DNA from: Coemansia sp. RSA 487
Lineage: Eukaryota > Kickxellomycota > Kickxellomycetes > Kickxellales > Kickxellaceae
DNA: 64,000 bases
Reading direction: 5' to 3'
NCBI GenBank assembly: GCA_027577595.1
Contig: JANBRJ010000057.1
Span: forward strand, 1 to 64,000
The stretch's first letter is position 1, and every line of letters starts with the position of its first letter. Shown piece after piece: positions 53,184 through 63,574 of this stretch. The notes below the pieces were generated by a model, which saw only the letters and a program-made list of their open reading frames with translations, was not told the DNA's origin and ran no database searches. The translations under genes were made by a program, and so were the position numbers.

Positions 53184-53513
53184 ATGTAGATTTTCTTGCT
53201 GCTGATGTTACACACTTGTAGGTGAGAATTGGTTTCCCTCTTTTTTCTGTCATCTATATAGCCCGTTGAAAAAAAGCCACATGTATCAAATCCTGCGTAA
53301 AGAGGCCTCATCGGTTCAAAGAGCAGTACTGAAAATTTTGAACACATGGGACTGGGGCCCACAACATCCGAGTATTGCTGCGTAAAGTATATTAGACCAA
53401 TTGAACGCGGGGCTTATTTGACGAATTTCTATATATATTTTCCTAAAAACTACTCTTGTATATTACTTTGTACACACACTCACATTTATATAGTCGATTG
53501 TTTGGAATAAACA
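53184..53513. other. Intergenic between GMP synthase and RTF2
   Basis: A 330-bp gap with the GUA1 3' end and the RTF2 promoter (TATATAG near 53488). Nothing else seen. Confidence 0.6.
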
Positions 53514-54257
53514 ATGGGAAACGACGGTGGAAGCATTCCTCGCAGAAGTGAGATGGTTCGCGAAAAGCCGAAGGATGAAAAGGCCGACCGCAAGAACCAA
53601 CTTATAGCAATGTACTACCATTGCGCACTATCAAAGCGACCTCTCAAAGCCCCAGTTGTTGGAGACGGCCTGGGCCGCTTGTACAATCGTGAAGCAGTTC
53701 TTGAATACCTACTGGGGAAAAGCACATTTGGCGATGGCATCCAAGTATGTCAACATATAAAAGGTCTGAGAGACATCAAAACGCTGAATGTAAAGGAAAA
53801 CCCAGCATTCAAGGTAAACAAAAAGAGCACGGCAATTCTTGCCTTTGACCAGCAGGTTGTTGCCCCGTTTGTGTGCCCTGTCACATTGAAGGAAATGAAC
53901 GGCAACGTACCTTTCGAATTTCTGTGGTCGTGTGGCTGTGTGTTTTCTGCGCAAGCCAGGAAGGAGTTGCCTGAGGGTTGCTGTGTGGTTTGTGGTGGGC
54001 CCTTTGAATTAAACGATGTGGTTCCTATTAACTCGCAGAACCCGGGTGTGCTGGATTCGCTTCGGAGGGACATGGATGCTCGAAAGCTCGCGGAGAAGGC
54101 AAAAAGAAAACAAAAGAAGGATGAGAAAGACAAGTCAAAGACCAAGCACAAGCGTTTGAGGCATGATGGCAGCACCGAAACGGCCACATTGCCCTTGAAT
54201 AATGCGGCCACAAAAGCCGAAGAGAAGCCCTCTAAGGCTCAGCGAACGGCGGTGTAA
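53514..54257 (+). CDS. RTF2: Rtf2, replication termination factor 2 family
   Basis: Rtf2 proteins act at blocked replication forks and, in fission yeast, in splicing of a fork factor; they are nuclear. The 247-aa product has the invariant start MGNDGGSIPRRSEMVREKPK, a first incomplete U-box/RING-like part (YHCALSKRPLKAPVVGDGLG, RLYNREAVLEYLL), then CPVTLKEMNGNVPFEF, WSCGCVFSAQA and CVVCGGPF with cysteines for one zinc site. The C-terminus is a lysine-rich nuclear-type tail. Length is a little shorter than human. Start chosen at the family's universal MGNDGG. Confidence 0.95.
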   Translation: MGNDGGSIPRRSEMVREKPKDEKADRKNQLIAMYYHCALSKRPLKAPVVGDGLGRLYNREAVLEYLLGKSTFGDGIQVCQHIKGLRDIKTLNVKENPAFKVNKKSTAILAFDQQVVAPFVCPVTLKEMNGNVPFEFLWSCGCVFSAQARKELPEGCCVVCGGPFELNDVVPINSQNPGVLDSLRRDMDARKLAEKAKRKQKKDEKDKSKTKHKRLRHDGSTETATLPLNNAATKAEEKPSKAQRTAV

Positions 54258-56940
54258 TCATGAATTTTCTTTTTCTGTTTTTGGATTATGTAAACAAACT
54301 CCAAATGTGAACGCTGCATTAGTCATGTATTGGAACATTATTAATTTAGCCATATTTGGACATGTCCATTATATCTCTGGGAGCTCAAACAATCGACATA
54401 AAAGAATGTAACCACACTGAACTACTGTTGGGACCACTGTACATGCTTATGAAGGATGTTTTTTCTTTGAAGTGGGGTATATGCTGGTAGCTGTTCAGGC
54501 ATTAATTAATTCCTTTTATGGCCATGTATATTGCAAAGATGCCGAGAAAGAGTACATTCCTTTGGAAAATACCTGTTTACCAATACCAAATAAGCCTCTT
54601 TAAATGTATAGCGACTGAAGAAAAAGGTAACTTGATTTTTCTGCAAAGTTGGAAAAATGTGAAGGAGAGTGGTGATGGAAATGTTATTGTGCATAAATGC
54701 TTGAAATTTTCTTTTCTTTTCCACAGTACAAAATGACCATGGACAGCAAAGTTCAAAACTCTCACAAGGTCCAGAAACACATGTCTTCTATTCGCTATGC
54801 ATACGTTAAATTCAGATATATAGGCTGCATGCCAGCTTTTTGGTAAGCGCTATCAGCCAGTGAAATCCAAAAAACATCACCAGTGGCTGGGCGCTTGGTA
54901 ATGGCTGCAGATTCAAGTTGTACGTTATTGTTCTAGTGTCTTTTGCGTTTGCAAAATTTTGGCAAATAGACCTGTTAGCAGCCAGGGGCAAGACTTGAAA
55001 CCGCAAGGGTAAAAATAGACATATTATTTTGCTAATGTTTGTTATTGTCTCTTAAAATTTTTGCTTTGAGAATTGTTATAACTGTGACCTGCATTTGTAG
55101 CGCACTCATGCATATATTGCTTTCCCACGTGTGCGTACGAGTAAATGGACGAGACGGAGTAAAAGTTTTATAGTACATATTCGGTATATCCTCGCAGCCA
55201 AATTCGATTTGGAATTGGGAGTGACGCTAATGCATAGTCACTTATTTATCTCCTCAGCCAAATGTCCACATAGCGCTTGTTGGCACATTGTTAAAACGGC
55301 GTATGTCGTTATTGCACGTACGCTTGCCAAAGCAAAAAAAAGCGAAGCACCACATGGTTGATTACAACTATTACACATGGTGCTGAGCAAAAGAGGCTTA
55401 TTATGTATTCTCAACCCAGCAAAGCTCCATTTTCGGTCCTTTCTCGGACTCCAGAGTATCTCTGGGCTGATTATTAATTTTCAGCTGACTACGCTTTAGG
55501 TTTACAATTTACAATTGTGCCATATCCACTCATCTGCAAACTGTTATTGTTTACTTTAAAATTTGACAATTAGCTGTGACGCTTCTGTTTTGATACACTG
55601 AGCTTTGTGCGTAATCAGTGCTTTTCTATTGAGCAACATAACGCAACGCAACGCAACGCAACGCAAAAGCAAAAAGCAAAAAGCAGAAAGCAAAATATCC
55701 ACGACAGCATGCCATGCATTTATGCGTGAATCTGACTCTTGTTCCTTTACTTAAATTATTTAGCACAGGTTTTGCTGCTGTTCTTGCTGACGTTGGGGGA
55801 GGGAAGCAAACAGAACAAGTGCACGCATAAATGGCTGTGTTGGACATGTGCAGAGTAATGAAGCCTGCTGGGCAGTGTGTGTCTGCATACTCGAGATACA
55901 TGTAAAAGTTTCGCATGTGTGTTGACTGTGCTATTGCAGAAATAAATTTCAAAGTCCGGACAGAAAAGTGGCACTCATTAGAACAGTCAAAATGGAGAGA
56001 GGTAGCAAGGAACCGAAAAGATGGCGCAGCATTTTGGGTTGCAATGCCCTTCTTCCAATTTTACAACGCAGCCACGGAAGCCTGGCAGAGTGGAAAAGGG
56101 AAAGGGTTCTTACTATGAAAGTGTCAAAAACAATGGTGCGAAATATAAGCAGGCAGCAAAAATGCCCGCATTAGTGCCAGAAGCAACCTCGGCAACAACA
56201 ACAAAACAACAACAGCAGCTTTTGCCGCCGACGACAATAACAAAAAGACATACTTTCATATCAAAACTATGATAGTACAAGTAACAGGGCTCAAAGCGCA
56301 AGTTCTATGTTCAAAGAAATCGTGTTTTGCATGCTTGGATGTTGGCTGAGTGCATACCTGTTGTGTAGAAAAGCAAATGCCAAATCTGGGGGTTTGTTTG
56401 CGTGAACAATTGTCTGGTGAATGCAAATTCATTGGACATACACATACATAAACACACATGTACGTGTGTTTATTGTCAACCGAAGGTCTTTTTTCGCCTG
56501 CTGAAAAATGGCAATAAAGGCGCACCCAAAAAACTTCCCCATCCCTTTGACTGCGCCAGAATAGCCCGCAATACATAAAAAAGAGACACGCGAGAGGGGT
56601 TGGACAGCAGTTGTAAAAACCCGGATCCAGCCATGTAGCCAAAATCCGCTTACACGCCCGGGCACAGTTAACAGCGCCGCCCGTCCTGCAGAGTGCCAGA
56701 GCTGTATTTTTGGCTGCATCGCACTTTGCCTCCAGCCTCCTGGGCCATGCTTTGTGTGAAAATAAAGCAGCGTTATATGCCAGAGTTATATCCCCTCCTG
56801 GACATGGAGTCTGTTATTCCGCAGATCGCTTTTATATAAAAACAACTAGTAACCTCCACAACATCGTCTCTGTTCTCCGTTCCTTCTTTCTCTTTTTACA
56901 ATTTTCTTTGCACCTTACTCCATTTTATTCTGATTTGATC
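54258..56940. other. Intergenic region (2.7 kb), no gene recognised
   Basis: Frames on both strands are short. A pentamer run ACGCA x5 (55641-55665) is followed by GCAAAAA-type units. The right end holds the first zinc-finger gene's promoter, with TATATAAAA at about 56833. Confidence 0.55.
55641..55665. repeat. (ACGCA)5 tandem repeat
   Basis: Five perfect ACGCA pentamers, running into a purine-rich AGCAAAA series. Simple-sequence DNA without visible function. Confidence 0.85.
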
Positions 56941-57699
56941 ATGGACAACCGCAGGGCCTCTCTACCGCAGCTGAGCGCAGTAAACCCCGAAACTTGGATG
57001 CGTAATGCAGGATTCATTTACGAGATCGCCGATTTGTTTACTCCGTCTTTGTCTTTGTCGTCGTCGTCGTCAACCCCATCGTCATCGCCGTTGTCATTGC
57101 CATCGGCAGCGCCAGCAGTGTCAGTTGCAAAGGATGACGCTACGAATCCCGGCTCATCCTCCGCCTCGGATGAAGCCGATCACAAGTCCGAAAAAGGCAC
57201 CCTGGCGAAGCGTACGCGGTACCAGTGCGAACTTTGCTTCAAGTGTTTCACTCGGCCCTCTTCGTTAGCGACGCATATGCACACGCACACAGGAGAAAAG
57301 CCGCACCAATGCACATTTCCAGGCTGTGGAAAGAGGTTTTCGGTACGCAGTAACCTGCGCCGGCATTCGAAGCTCCATGAGGACCCGATGCCGCGTAACC
57401 ACCGCAAAGGCAATCACAAGAACTTCTTCAACACGGGCTATCATCCATATGCCCAACATATGGTCCATTTTCCAGCGCTTCCACCACACATGCTTCCTCC
57501 AATGTTCCCTTGCCAGATAGCCGCTGGCGACTATTCGCTGTTCCCTGCCCACAGAATGATGCCATTGCCACCATCGCTGTTTCCTCCAAGCTATATAGTT
57601 GGCCCCATTGCAAACACAACACCGCAGATAACACAGCAGCAGCAATCTCAGCCCCGCTTGCTTCTACCACCGCTGCCATCCAATGTTGATTTATTGTGA
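56941..57699 (+). CDS. Two-finger C2H2 zinc-finger protein A (252 aa)
   Basis: Starts MDNRRASLPQLSAVNPETWM. A conserved block PETWMRNAGFIYEIADLFTP (shared with the paralogue at 60-61 kb) is followed by a serine-rich spacer and two C2H2 fingers: YQCELCFKCFTRPSSLATHM, with HTHTGEKPH linker, and CTFPGCGKRFSVRSNLRRHS. The pairing resembles fungal Msn2-like or Krüppel-type factors. Downstream, FFNTGYHPYAQHMVHFPALP and Pro/Leu-rich repeats suggest an effector region. A TATATAAAA box precedes the start by about 105 bp. Compared with its paralogue the N-terminus is about 90 residues shorter, the NRRAS motif being joined almost directly to PETW. Probably a nuclear transcription factor. Confidence 0.88.
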   Translation: MDNRRASLPQLSAVNPETWMRNAGFIYEIADLFTPSLSLSSSSSTPSSSPLSLPSAAPAVSVAKDDATNPGSSSASDEADHKSEKGTLAKRTRYQCELCFKCFTRPSSLATHMHTHTGEKPHQCTFPGCGKRFSVRSNLRRHSKLHEDPMPRNHRKGNHKNFFNTGYHPYAQHMVHFPALPPHMLPPMFPCQIAAGDYSLFPAHRMMPLPPSLFPPSYIVGPIANTTPQITQQQQSQPRLLLPPLPSNVDLL

Positions 57700-57752
57700 T
57701 TTTTCATCTTTCTTGTTTTCGCCAATTAATTATATTTACTAACAACATAATT

Positions 57753-58200
57753 GTCTTCAAAACATCCACGTATAAGCTCTGCTAGGTTTTGGAAGTATTA
57801 ACCCCCATTATTGCGACTATGCTGTCTCTATTTGTGCTCTGTAGAGTCATCGCTTCCACAGCACCAAACACAAGTATTCTCGCTTTAAACGTCTGCAGGT
57901 ATATTCGCAGCTGCCTTTTTGTGAGTACTAGCTTTGTAGAATCGTTTGTCTGCCCTTCCTTCACTGTGCTATGTAGATCTATTGCTTGCACAGCATCATA
58001 CACAGAGTATCATTGTCTTCCAAACGTACAAGTATATCCACCACCGTGGTTTACACATGCTGATCTTACAGCTGCTTTTTTGTTGTAAACGTGTATTTTA
58101 TTTTCACTCTGTAAACTTTGCCACATTCAAGAATCGTCAAAACAACAAGGTAAGCGAGTGTTGCTTTCAAACACCCAGACATAAGTGTATGTCGGCACAC
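57753..58200. repeat. Degenerate tandem repeat, period about 129-148 bp, ~4 copies
   Basis: The core GTCTTCAAAACATCCACGTA recurs as GCTTTAAACGTCTGCAGGTA, GTCTTCCAAACGTACAAGTA and GCTTTCAAACACCCAGACAT at 57753, 57882, 58015 and 58163. Around it, TGTAGAGTCATCGCTTCCAC is echoed by TGTAGATCTATTGCTTGCAC. Divergence is high, so this is an old duplication series. Confidence 0.5.
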
Positions 58201-59889
58201 AGCTTCAAGTAACGCAGCTTTAAGCATCGTCTTCGTCACACCCACTCTTCAAGCAAGTAGCACTGGCCACCACAGTAGCCCTGGCGAGCACCATTGCTAC
58301 CGATGCTGGTCGCTAGAAAATTGATGGAGATCTAGTACAACGCAAGCAATATCATTTTTGATATATATTCCCATTTCAGCAGTTCCTAATAGACCAAAAC
58401 GAAACCACATAAACTTCAAATAAACCACAACCACTCATGTGCTATGTGATTTCACATAAAAAAAATTTTTGTAGTGTAAACACTAGCACAAATTTCCAAG
58501 ATTCGGATCCTTTCATCTATCCTTCAAAAACCAAGACCAAAACATAACCTGCTATTTCCACCCACGCCGTTGCCAGACCGAATAGCGTTTCATCGACATT
58601 CTATTGCACTCTGCTCGTGAGCCATCGGGTACAGCATATAAAAGTAAGGCTGACACATGTCTCTTTGTTCTTGCATATTCAACCCACTCAGCCAATCCTG
58701 CCACAGCCTTTGCCCTCTGGTGCATTCCCAACAAATCCACAATCACAGCTCATTTGCATTCATTTTTGTTGCGCGTGGCACTCCATTCCATACTTCGTCC
58801 GTTTTTTCACATTCAGCGAATGGCTCAGAATCAATCCATTAAACCTCATCCTCATTTATTTTCTTTGTTCCGTCCTTAATGAAACTAGTTGCTTTTAGCA
58901 GGTCATTTTTCCGCCGAGCTGCGCCATCTCCATTATTTAAATCGTCACACACTTGACTGGCTTAGCTTATTTTATTTCCATTGCCCAGACACGAACTGTG
59001 TCTTGCCCTCTTCACTGATATATAACTGTGGTCTGCCTATTTTAACGTAAGGTCATTCCATTCCTTTATCTGTTTTTTAATCTTGCGTGCTATATTCTAT
59101 AACGATAATCATAATACACTTACTTTATCCAAAGAAAAGAGTGCTGGCACTCTTTCGTTTGTAAAAAAAACACATCCCTTTACTATTCCTTCGCGCAAGA
59201 TCTCTAAAATAGCAAGCAGGTCGGTGGATAGCTGTTTTTTTCTTTCAAAGATACAGTAAGTTCTACAGATGTTCTATTTTTACTTTGAAGAACTGTATTG
59301 TCTCCGATGTTTTGCATGCTCCTTAAATAGATTCATGCTCCTGTTATTGCCTTGTATTGGATATATAGATTATTTGGCTCCTTGCCAAGAGAATCTTCTC
59401 CGAATGGCTCCCACCATCATGTTTGCTGTCTTCCCCGCTCTTTTCTATTATTTTCCTTTATATTTGTCAGCGACGGGTTTTCTGTCATTGCCTTTGTGTT
59501 TGGCGTTCATAGACAATAGACATAGGGGCTGTAGAAATCAGCGTGGTGATAACATAGAGGTGCGGATGTGTTAATTGTAACAATTGTTCCCAGAAAAGGT
59601 ATTCGCTTAGTTTGCTTGTTGACCCGTAGCCTAGTTGCAAGATTTTTCTTGGCGCCACGGCAGTGTGGCTGCCACACATAAGCACATGGCTAGATTTCTT
59701 TTCCCTTGCTGCCATCGCAATATCAGAAGTGTTATATTTAGCCTGTTGCCTTGTGTGTAGGGCCTAGCACCTATCTCAACTATACTAGACACAATCGAGA
59801 TAAGCGCAGAAGCTCTGTGCTCAAAGCAACAGGCTAAATATAAAAGTAAGTTTGTCCGTGCTTGCCATGCAGATGCCTTTTCGCTGCCT

Positions 59890-59932
59890 CACATTTGACG
59901 AGTCCCTATTGAAATGGAGCTCGTCAAATGTG
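59890..59932. repeat. Perfect 13-bp inverted repeat
   Basis: CACATTTGACGAG and CTCGTCAAATGTG face each other over a 17-base loop. A minus-strand frame runs through it (59821-60084) but no family could be named. It can form a strong hairpin in RNA or DNA. Confidence 0.7.
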
Positions 59933-60234
59933 CCGGCCCAAGTGCTACGGAGTTGCTCAGCAAAATCAACACAACGTTGTCGTTTATTCCTTTTCCAGCC
60001 AAATGCTTGAAAAAGGGAGTTGTCACCTAGAATAATCCTTGGCGGTGTCTTTTTCGGTGGAGCTATTTGCTGATTGAAAGCCAAGGAAGGCTTCCTATTT
60101 CCAGAAATATTTAATCCCTTTATGGCGACGCATCATCGTGTGCGCTTTGTTTCCCGTTCCTGAGAATACGCCATTATGCTATGCACCAAATTCCCTGCTC
60201 AGTTTCATCTCCCCCATTTTACTCCATTGAAAAT

Positions 60235-61407
60235 ATGACTGATAGTCTAATAGCTAGTCTTACTTGCCTGCAATACAATGAGTTGCTCTGTGCGCTTGAC
60301 AAACTTGATTCTGTAGAGTTCGCTGCAATGTATAACCAGATACGCAGAAACAGCAGCACTAACGAGGGTGCTGTTAACCACAGTTCGATGCAAGCACTAA
60401 ATCCTGGTGTTGGGATTGGTGTGTCCAATGCAAACCGTCGCGCGTCCATGCCGGTTCATGGAGGCGCTGGCAACCTCAATCCACCTCTGGTCGCTACTGA
60501 TTCACATATGGCTTCTCTGCCCAACCTCGATTGCTCTCAAGTTCCGAACTTTGACAAGCTCTTCTTCAACCAGGATCTGCCACAACCTGACGCAGCGAGC
60601 CCCGAGACTTGGCTGCGCAATGCAGGATTTATTTCCAATATCGCCGATTTTTTTACTCCGCCCTCATCATCATCGTCGTCGTCATCATCATCGTCATCAT
60701 CGTCATCCCCGTCGTCATCGCCACTGGCAGTCCCAGCAATTCCAGCTGCCAAGGATGACGGTGCGAGCCTTGAAACAGCCTTCACTTCAGATGGAGCTGA
60801 TCATGAGGCCGATCAAGGAACCCCGGCTAAGCGTACGAGGTACCAGTGTGAGCTTTGCCTCAAGTGCTTCACTCGCCCCTCTTCACTAGCAACGCACATG
60901 CACACACATACGGGAGAAAAGCCGCACCAATGCGTATTCCCAGGGTGCGAAAAGAGGTTTTCGGTGCTCAGCAATCTGCGCCGGCATTCAAAGCTCCATG
61001 AGGATCCAATGCCGCGCAACCACCGCAAGGGGCATCTCAAGCGCTTCTTCAACATGGGCTATCATCCATATGCCCAACATATGGTCCATTTTCCAGCACT
61101 CCCACCACACATACTGCCTCCCGCACACCATCACATTGGATTCGGTGCAGTGCCAATGTTTCCTTGCCAGATAGCCGCTGGCGACCATTCGCTGTTTAAT
61201 GTCCATGGAATGACACAGCTGCCACCACTGCTGTTTCCTCCTAGCCATATAGTTGGCCCCTTTCCAAGCCCAATGCCACAGCCACCACCATCGGCTGCTA
61301 CGTCGCAGGTAACGCAGCAACAGCAGAGTCAGCTTAGCTTGTTTCTATCGCAGCCGCCGTTTGATATGCCTTTTCCTGTGGCTGGAAACGCTATTCAACG
61401 TGGTTAA
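60235..61407 (+). CDS. Two-finger C2H2 zinc-finger protein B (390 aa)
   Basis: Paralogue of the gene at 56.9 kb. The ATG at 60235 is preferred because the preceding bases resemble the untranslated leader of the paralogue; an in-frame ATG at 60181 would add 18 residues. A 120-residue N-terminal part (MTDSLIASLTCLQYNELLCA...) includes NRRASMP. The block PETWLRNAGFISNIADFFTP is shared, followed by a serine run of TCA/TCG codons (60666-60720). Fingers: YQCELCLKCFTRPSSLATHM and CVFPGCEKRFSVLSNLRRHS. The tail again carries FFNMGYHPYAQHMVHFPALP. The first finger is nearly identical in both copies, so DNA targets probably overlap. Confidence 0.88.
   Translation: MTDSLIASLTCLQYNELLCALDKLDSVEFAAMYNQIRRNSSTNEGAVNHSSMQALNPGVGIGVSNANRRASMPVHGGAGNLNPPLVATDSHMASLPNLDCSQVPNFDKLFFNQDLPQPDAASPETWLRNAGFISNIADFFTPPSSSSSSSSSSSSSSSPSSSPLAVPAIPAAKDDGASLETAFTSDGADHEADQGTPAKRTRYQCELCLKCFTRPSSLATHMHTHTGEKPHQCVFPGCEKRFSVLSNLRRHSKLHEDPMPRNHRKGHLKRFFNMGYHPYAQHMVHFPALPPHILPPAHHHIGFGAVPMFPCQIAAGDHSLFNVHGMTQLPPLLFPPSHIVGPFPSPMPQPPPSAATSQVTQQQQSQLSLFLSQPPFDMPFPVAGNAIQRG
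60666..60720. repeat. TCA/TCG serine-codon microsatellite in zinc-finger gene B
   Basis: Mostly TCATCG units encoding a run of about eighteen serines, interrupted by one Pro. The paralogue has a shorter, more mixed run at the same place. Confidence 0.85.
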
Positions 61408-61579
61408 AGGGTTAGTTGGAAATATATTAATTTTTTTGTTTTATACAGTTGTTCAAAGGAAAGAGAGTCCATAAATGTACGAGAAAATAGTAAAACAACA
61501 TGGCCTGCAAAACAAATGAATATACTAATTCTGCTCAGAAAGCTGCCAGCCGTTGGAGAATAGGAAAAAAGGATCGTAG

Positions 61580-63117
61580 TTACTTGCTGAATATGAATTG
61601 GTGGAATGTAGGCGATGGGAGACTGACAACATCCTGGTCGTTAAAAAAGCGTGGATGGCAGATATGTAGGGCAGTATGGCCAGAGCCAGTAGTATCACTA
61701 AAGGAGACCAGGCCGTAGTAGCGGCACATGGTATGCACAATCATGCGAGTGAAGCTGTCCTTGACGGTCCATTGAGCAACAAGGCTGTTTTTGATGCCAG
61801 CGACGATTTCTGGCGACGAGCAGTCTTTCGAGGACGATGGCGAGCCCTTACTGTTGGTATTCCTTAGATGGCCAAGCGCTTTCTCAAGGACAACCATGTC
61901 ATCATCCAGAAAGGCTTTGTAGCCAATTGGCGAAAACATGCCATCCTCCTGTTCGACCACCAGCCAGTCGCCCTCGTCGTTATTTTCGCTGTCTTCGCCA
62001 TCCGCATTATCATCGTTGTTATCCTCGACACCCAGGAAGGCACGCAGGCGGGTTTCATAGTGTAGCACAAGACCCTCGGGCGTGTGGGCACGTTTCAAGG
62101 CTCTGCGAATTCCGCCAATATTTGCAGCACTACCGGTTTTGACACTAGAAGCAGTGTGTGCCTTTGTCGCCTTGGGCAGTTGGCTCTTGGACGCAAACGG
62201 TGAGGTGGTTGCTTCGCATCCCCATGGAATGGCAGTGTTGTTTTGCAGAATTCGCGAAACCATTGGATTGTCAGCGACTTGTGCGTTTGCTTTGTCGCTG
62301 GCGTACTGTACCATGGGCAGTGGAGCAGGCTGAAAGTCCGAGAGATCTGTGTCTGGTATTAACGAATTATCTAATAAAAACGGTATTTATGCAAGGGTAG
62401 AAATAGTATTTGATTTAAATTTTGCAATATTGGACGATATATGGAAGGGAATGAAGTGAAGCGGTTGGATGCTGGTAATAAGTGAGCTGTTGGAAGAGAG
62501 TGTTCACAAATTATTTAAAAAAATACTAATATGGTAATAAATAGACAAGCACGACTAGGTCACTGAAGAAAAAGACACAAGAAGCAAGACAGCCTTAGAA
62601 AAAGAAGAGGACTTTGAAGCAAAAAATATGCGGATGTTTGCGGAAATGTTGGACTATTTTTTCCTCTCGACCTTGTGGCTTTCTTTCCAATTATAATAAA
62701 AGAAAGGGAGATTTTACAAATACGCAAGAACAGAAATTCATTGCACAAGGGAGAAAAAGAAAGAAAATAATGTTGGAAAAGGTTCGTCATCGCCTCTAGT
62801 TCACACATCTGATTAACGTGTGCCCTTTTTGGTCGAAAAGAAAGTCTTTGGACACATAAAGAAGTTGACCGCAGTCCACAGAAGCAACGTTACAAAGTCG
62901 GTAAGTGAATCATCTCTTGTTTATAAAGTGATTGTTGCTTGCGATACATACCGTCAGCATTGCTATTAACACTATAGGGGACGTTTGTGCCGCCAGCAGC
63001 AGCAGCGGCAGGGGTTGCTGCGGAGACGTGATGTCTACGCAACAAGGAATTAGTAGTACTACCGCTGGTGCTGGAAACACGCAAACCGCCCATTCCCAGT
63101 GCTGCTGATATCGCCAT
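61580..63117 (-). CDS. R3H-domain protein, two exons (318 aa)
   Basis: R3H domains bind single-stranded nucleic acid. Exon 1 (62952-63117, MAISAALGMGGLRVSSTSGS...) ends at a GTATGT donor in phase 1; exon 2 (61580-62370) begins after a TTAG acceptor and completes a GAT codon, giving NADDNSLIPDTDLSDFQ. This restores a continuous 319-codon frame across a 581-bp intron. Residues after this fit the R3H-associated N-terminal domain (ADNPMVSRILQNNTAIPW) and a TPEGLVLHYETRLRAFLGV helix; an acidic insert follows; the R3H motif RMIVHTMCRYYGL lies near the end. Role unknown, probably RNA-related. Small extra exons inside the long intron cannot be excluded. Confidence 0.8.
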
Positions 63118-63574
63118 GCTTGTCAATTGTCAACCAGTGTCGTACGAATGGCAGCGGATGTAGTAAATTTGCTGAAAAAGACGAGAATAATAACGATGGA
63201 AAGTATTGCCAACCAAACAAAAAAGCATAAAACCGAGGCAGCTGTTTCAGACGACCATACCCAGCTTTTTATATGAAGAAATATATAGAGGGCAAGTGCA
63301 ATTCGCGCAAAAAGTAGTAATAGAAAAGAGGAGCAATGATAAGGAGTATCTACAGAATGGAAATGGCACAATAGAAAAGAGGCGACATGGAGCGCGTGGA
63401 CTCTCCTTTCCCTTCCTTTTTATCGCGTGCAACATGTGCCCACATTACACAGCCTGCAGACTACTAGATGTAGAAAACAGGTTGAGCATTATGTTAACAC
63501 GGAACCAGAGCATGCAAGCGTACCCTGGCAGGCAACGCGGTGACAAAGGCCGAAGATCTTGCCAGGGGCAATGT
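63118..63574. other. Fanzor 3' flank and R3H-gene promoter
   Basis: On the minus strand this follows the second Fanzor's stop and precedes the R3H start. By analogy to other Fanzor loci the stretch next to the stop may encode the guide RNA. A short TGCCTGCCAGG / CCCTGGCAAG-like pair of arms lies near 63525-63570. Nothing else is clear. Confidence 0.35.

Larger units (their letters stand above)
57700..60180. other. Intergenic between the two zinc-finger genes, with degenerate repeats
   Basis: The left part (57.75-58.2 kb) consists of about four degenerate copies of a roughly 135-bp unit. A perfect 13-bp inverted repeat sits at 59890-59932. The right part holds the promoter of the second zinc-finger gene. 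No frame looks like a protein gene. Confidence 0.5.
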
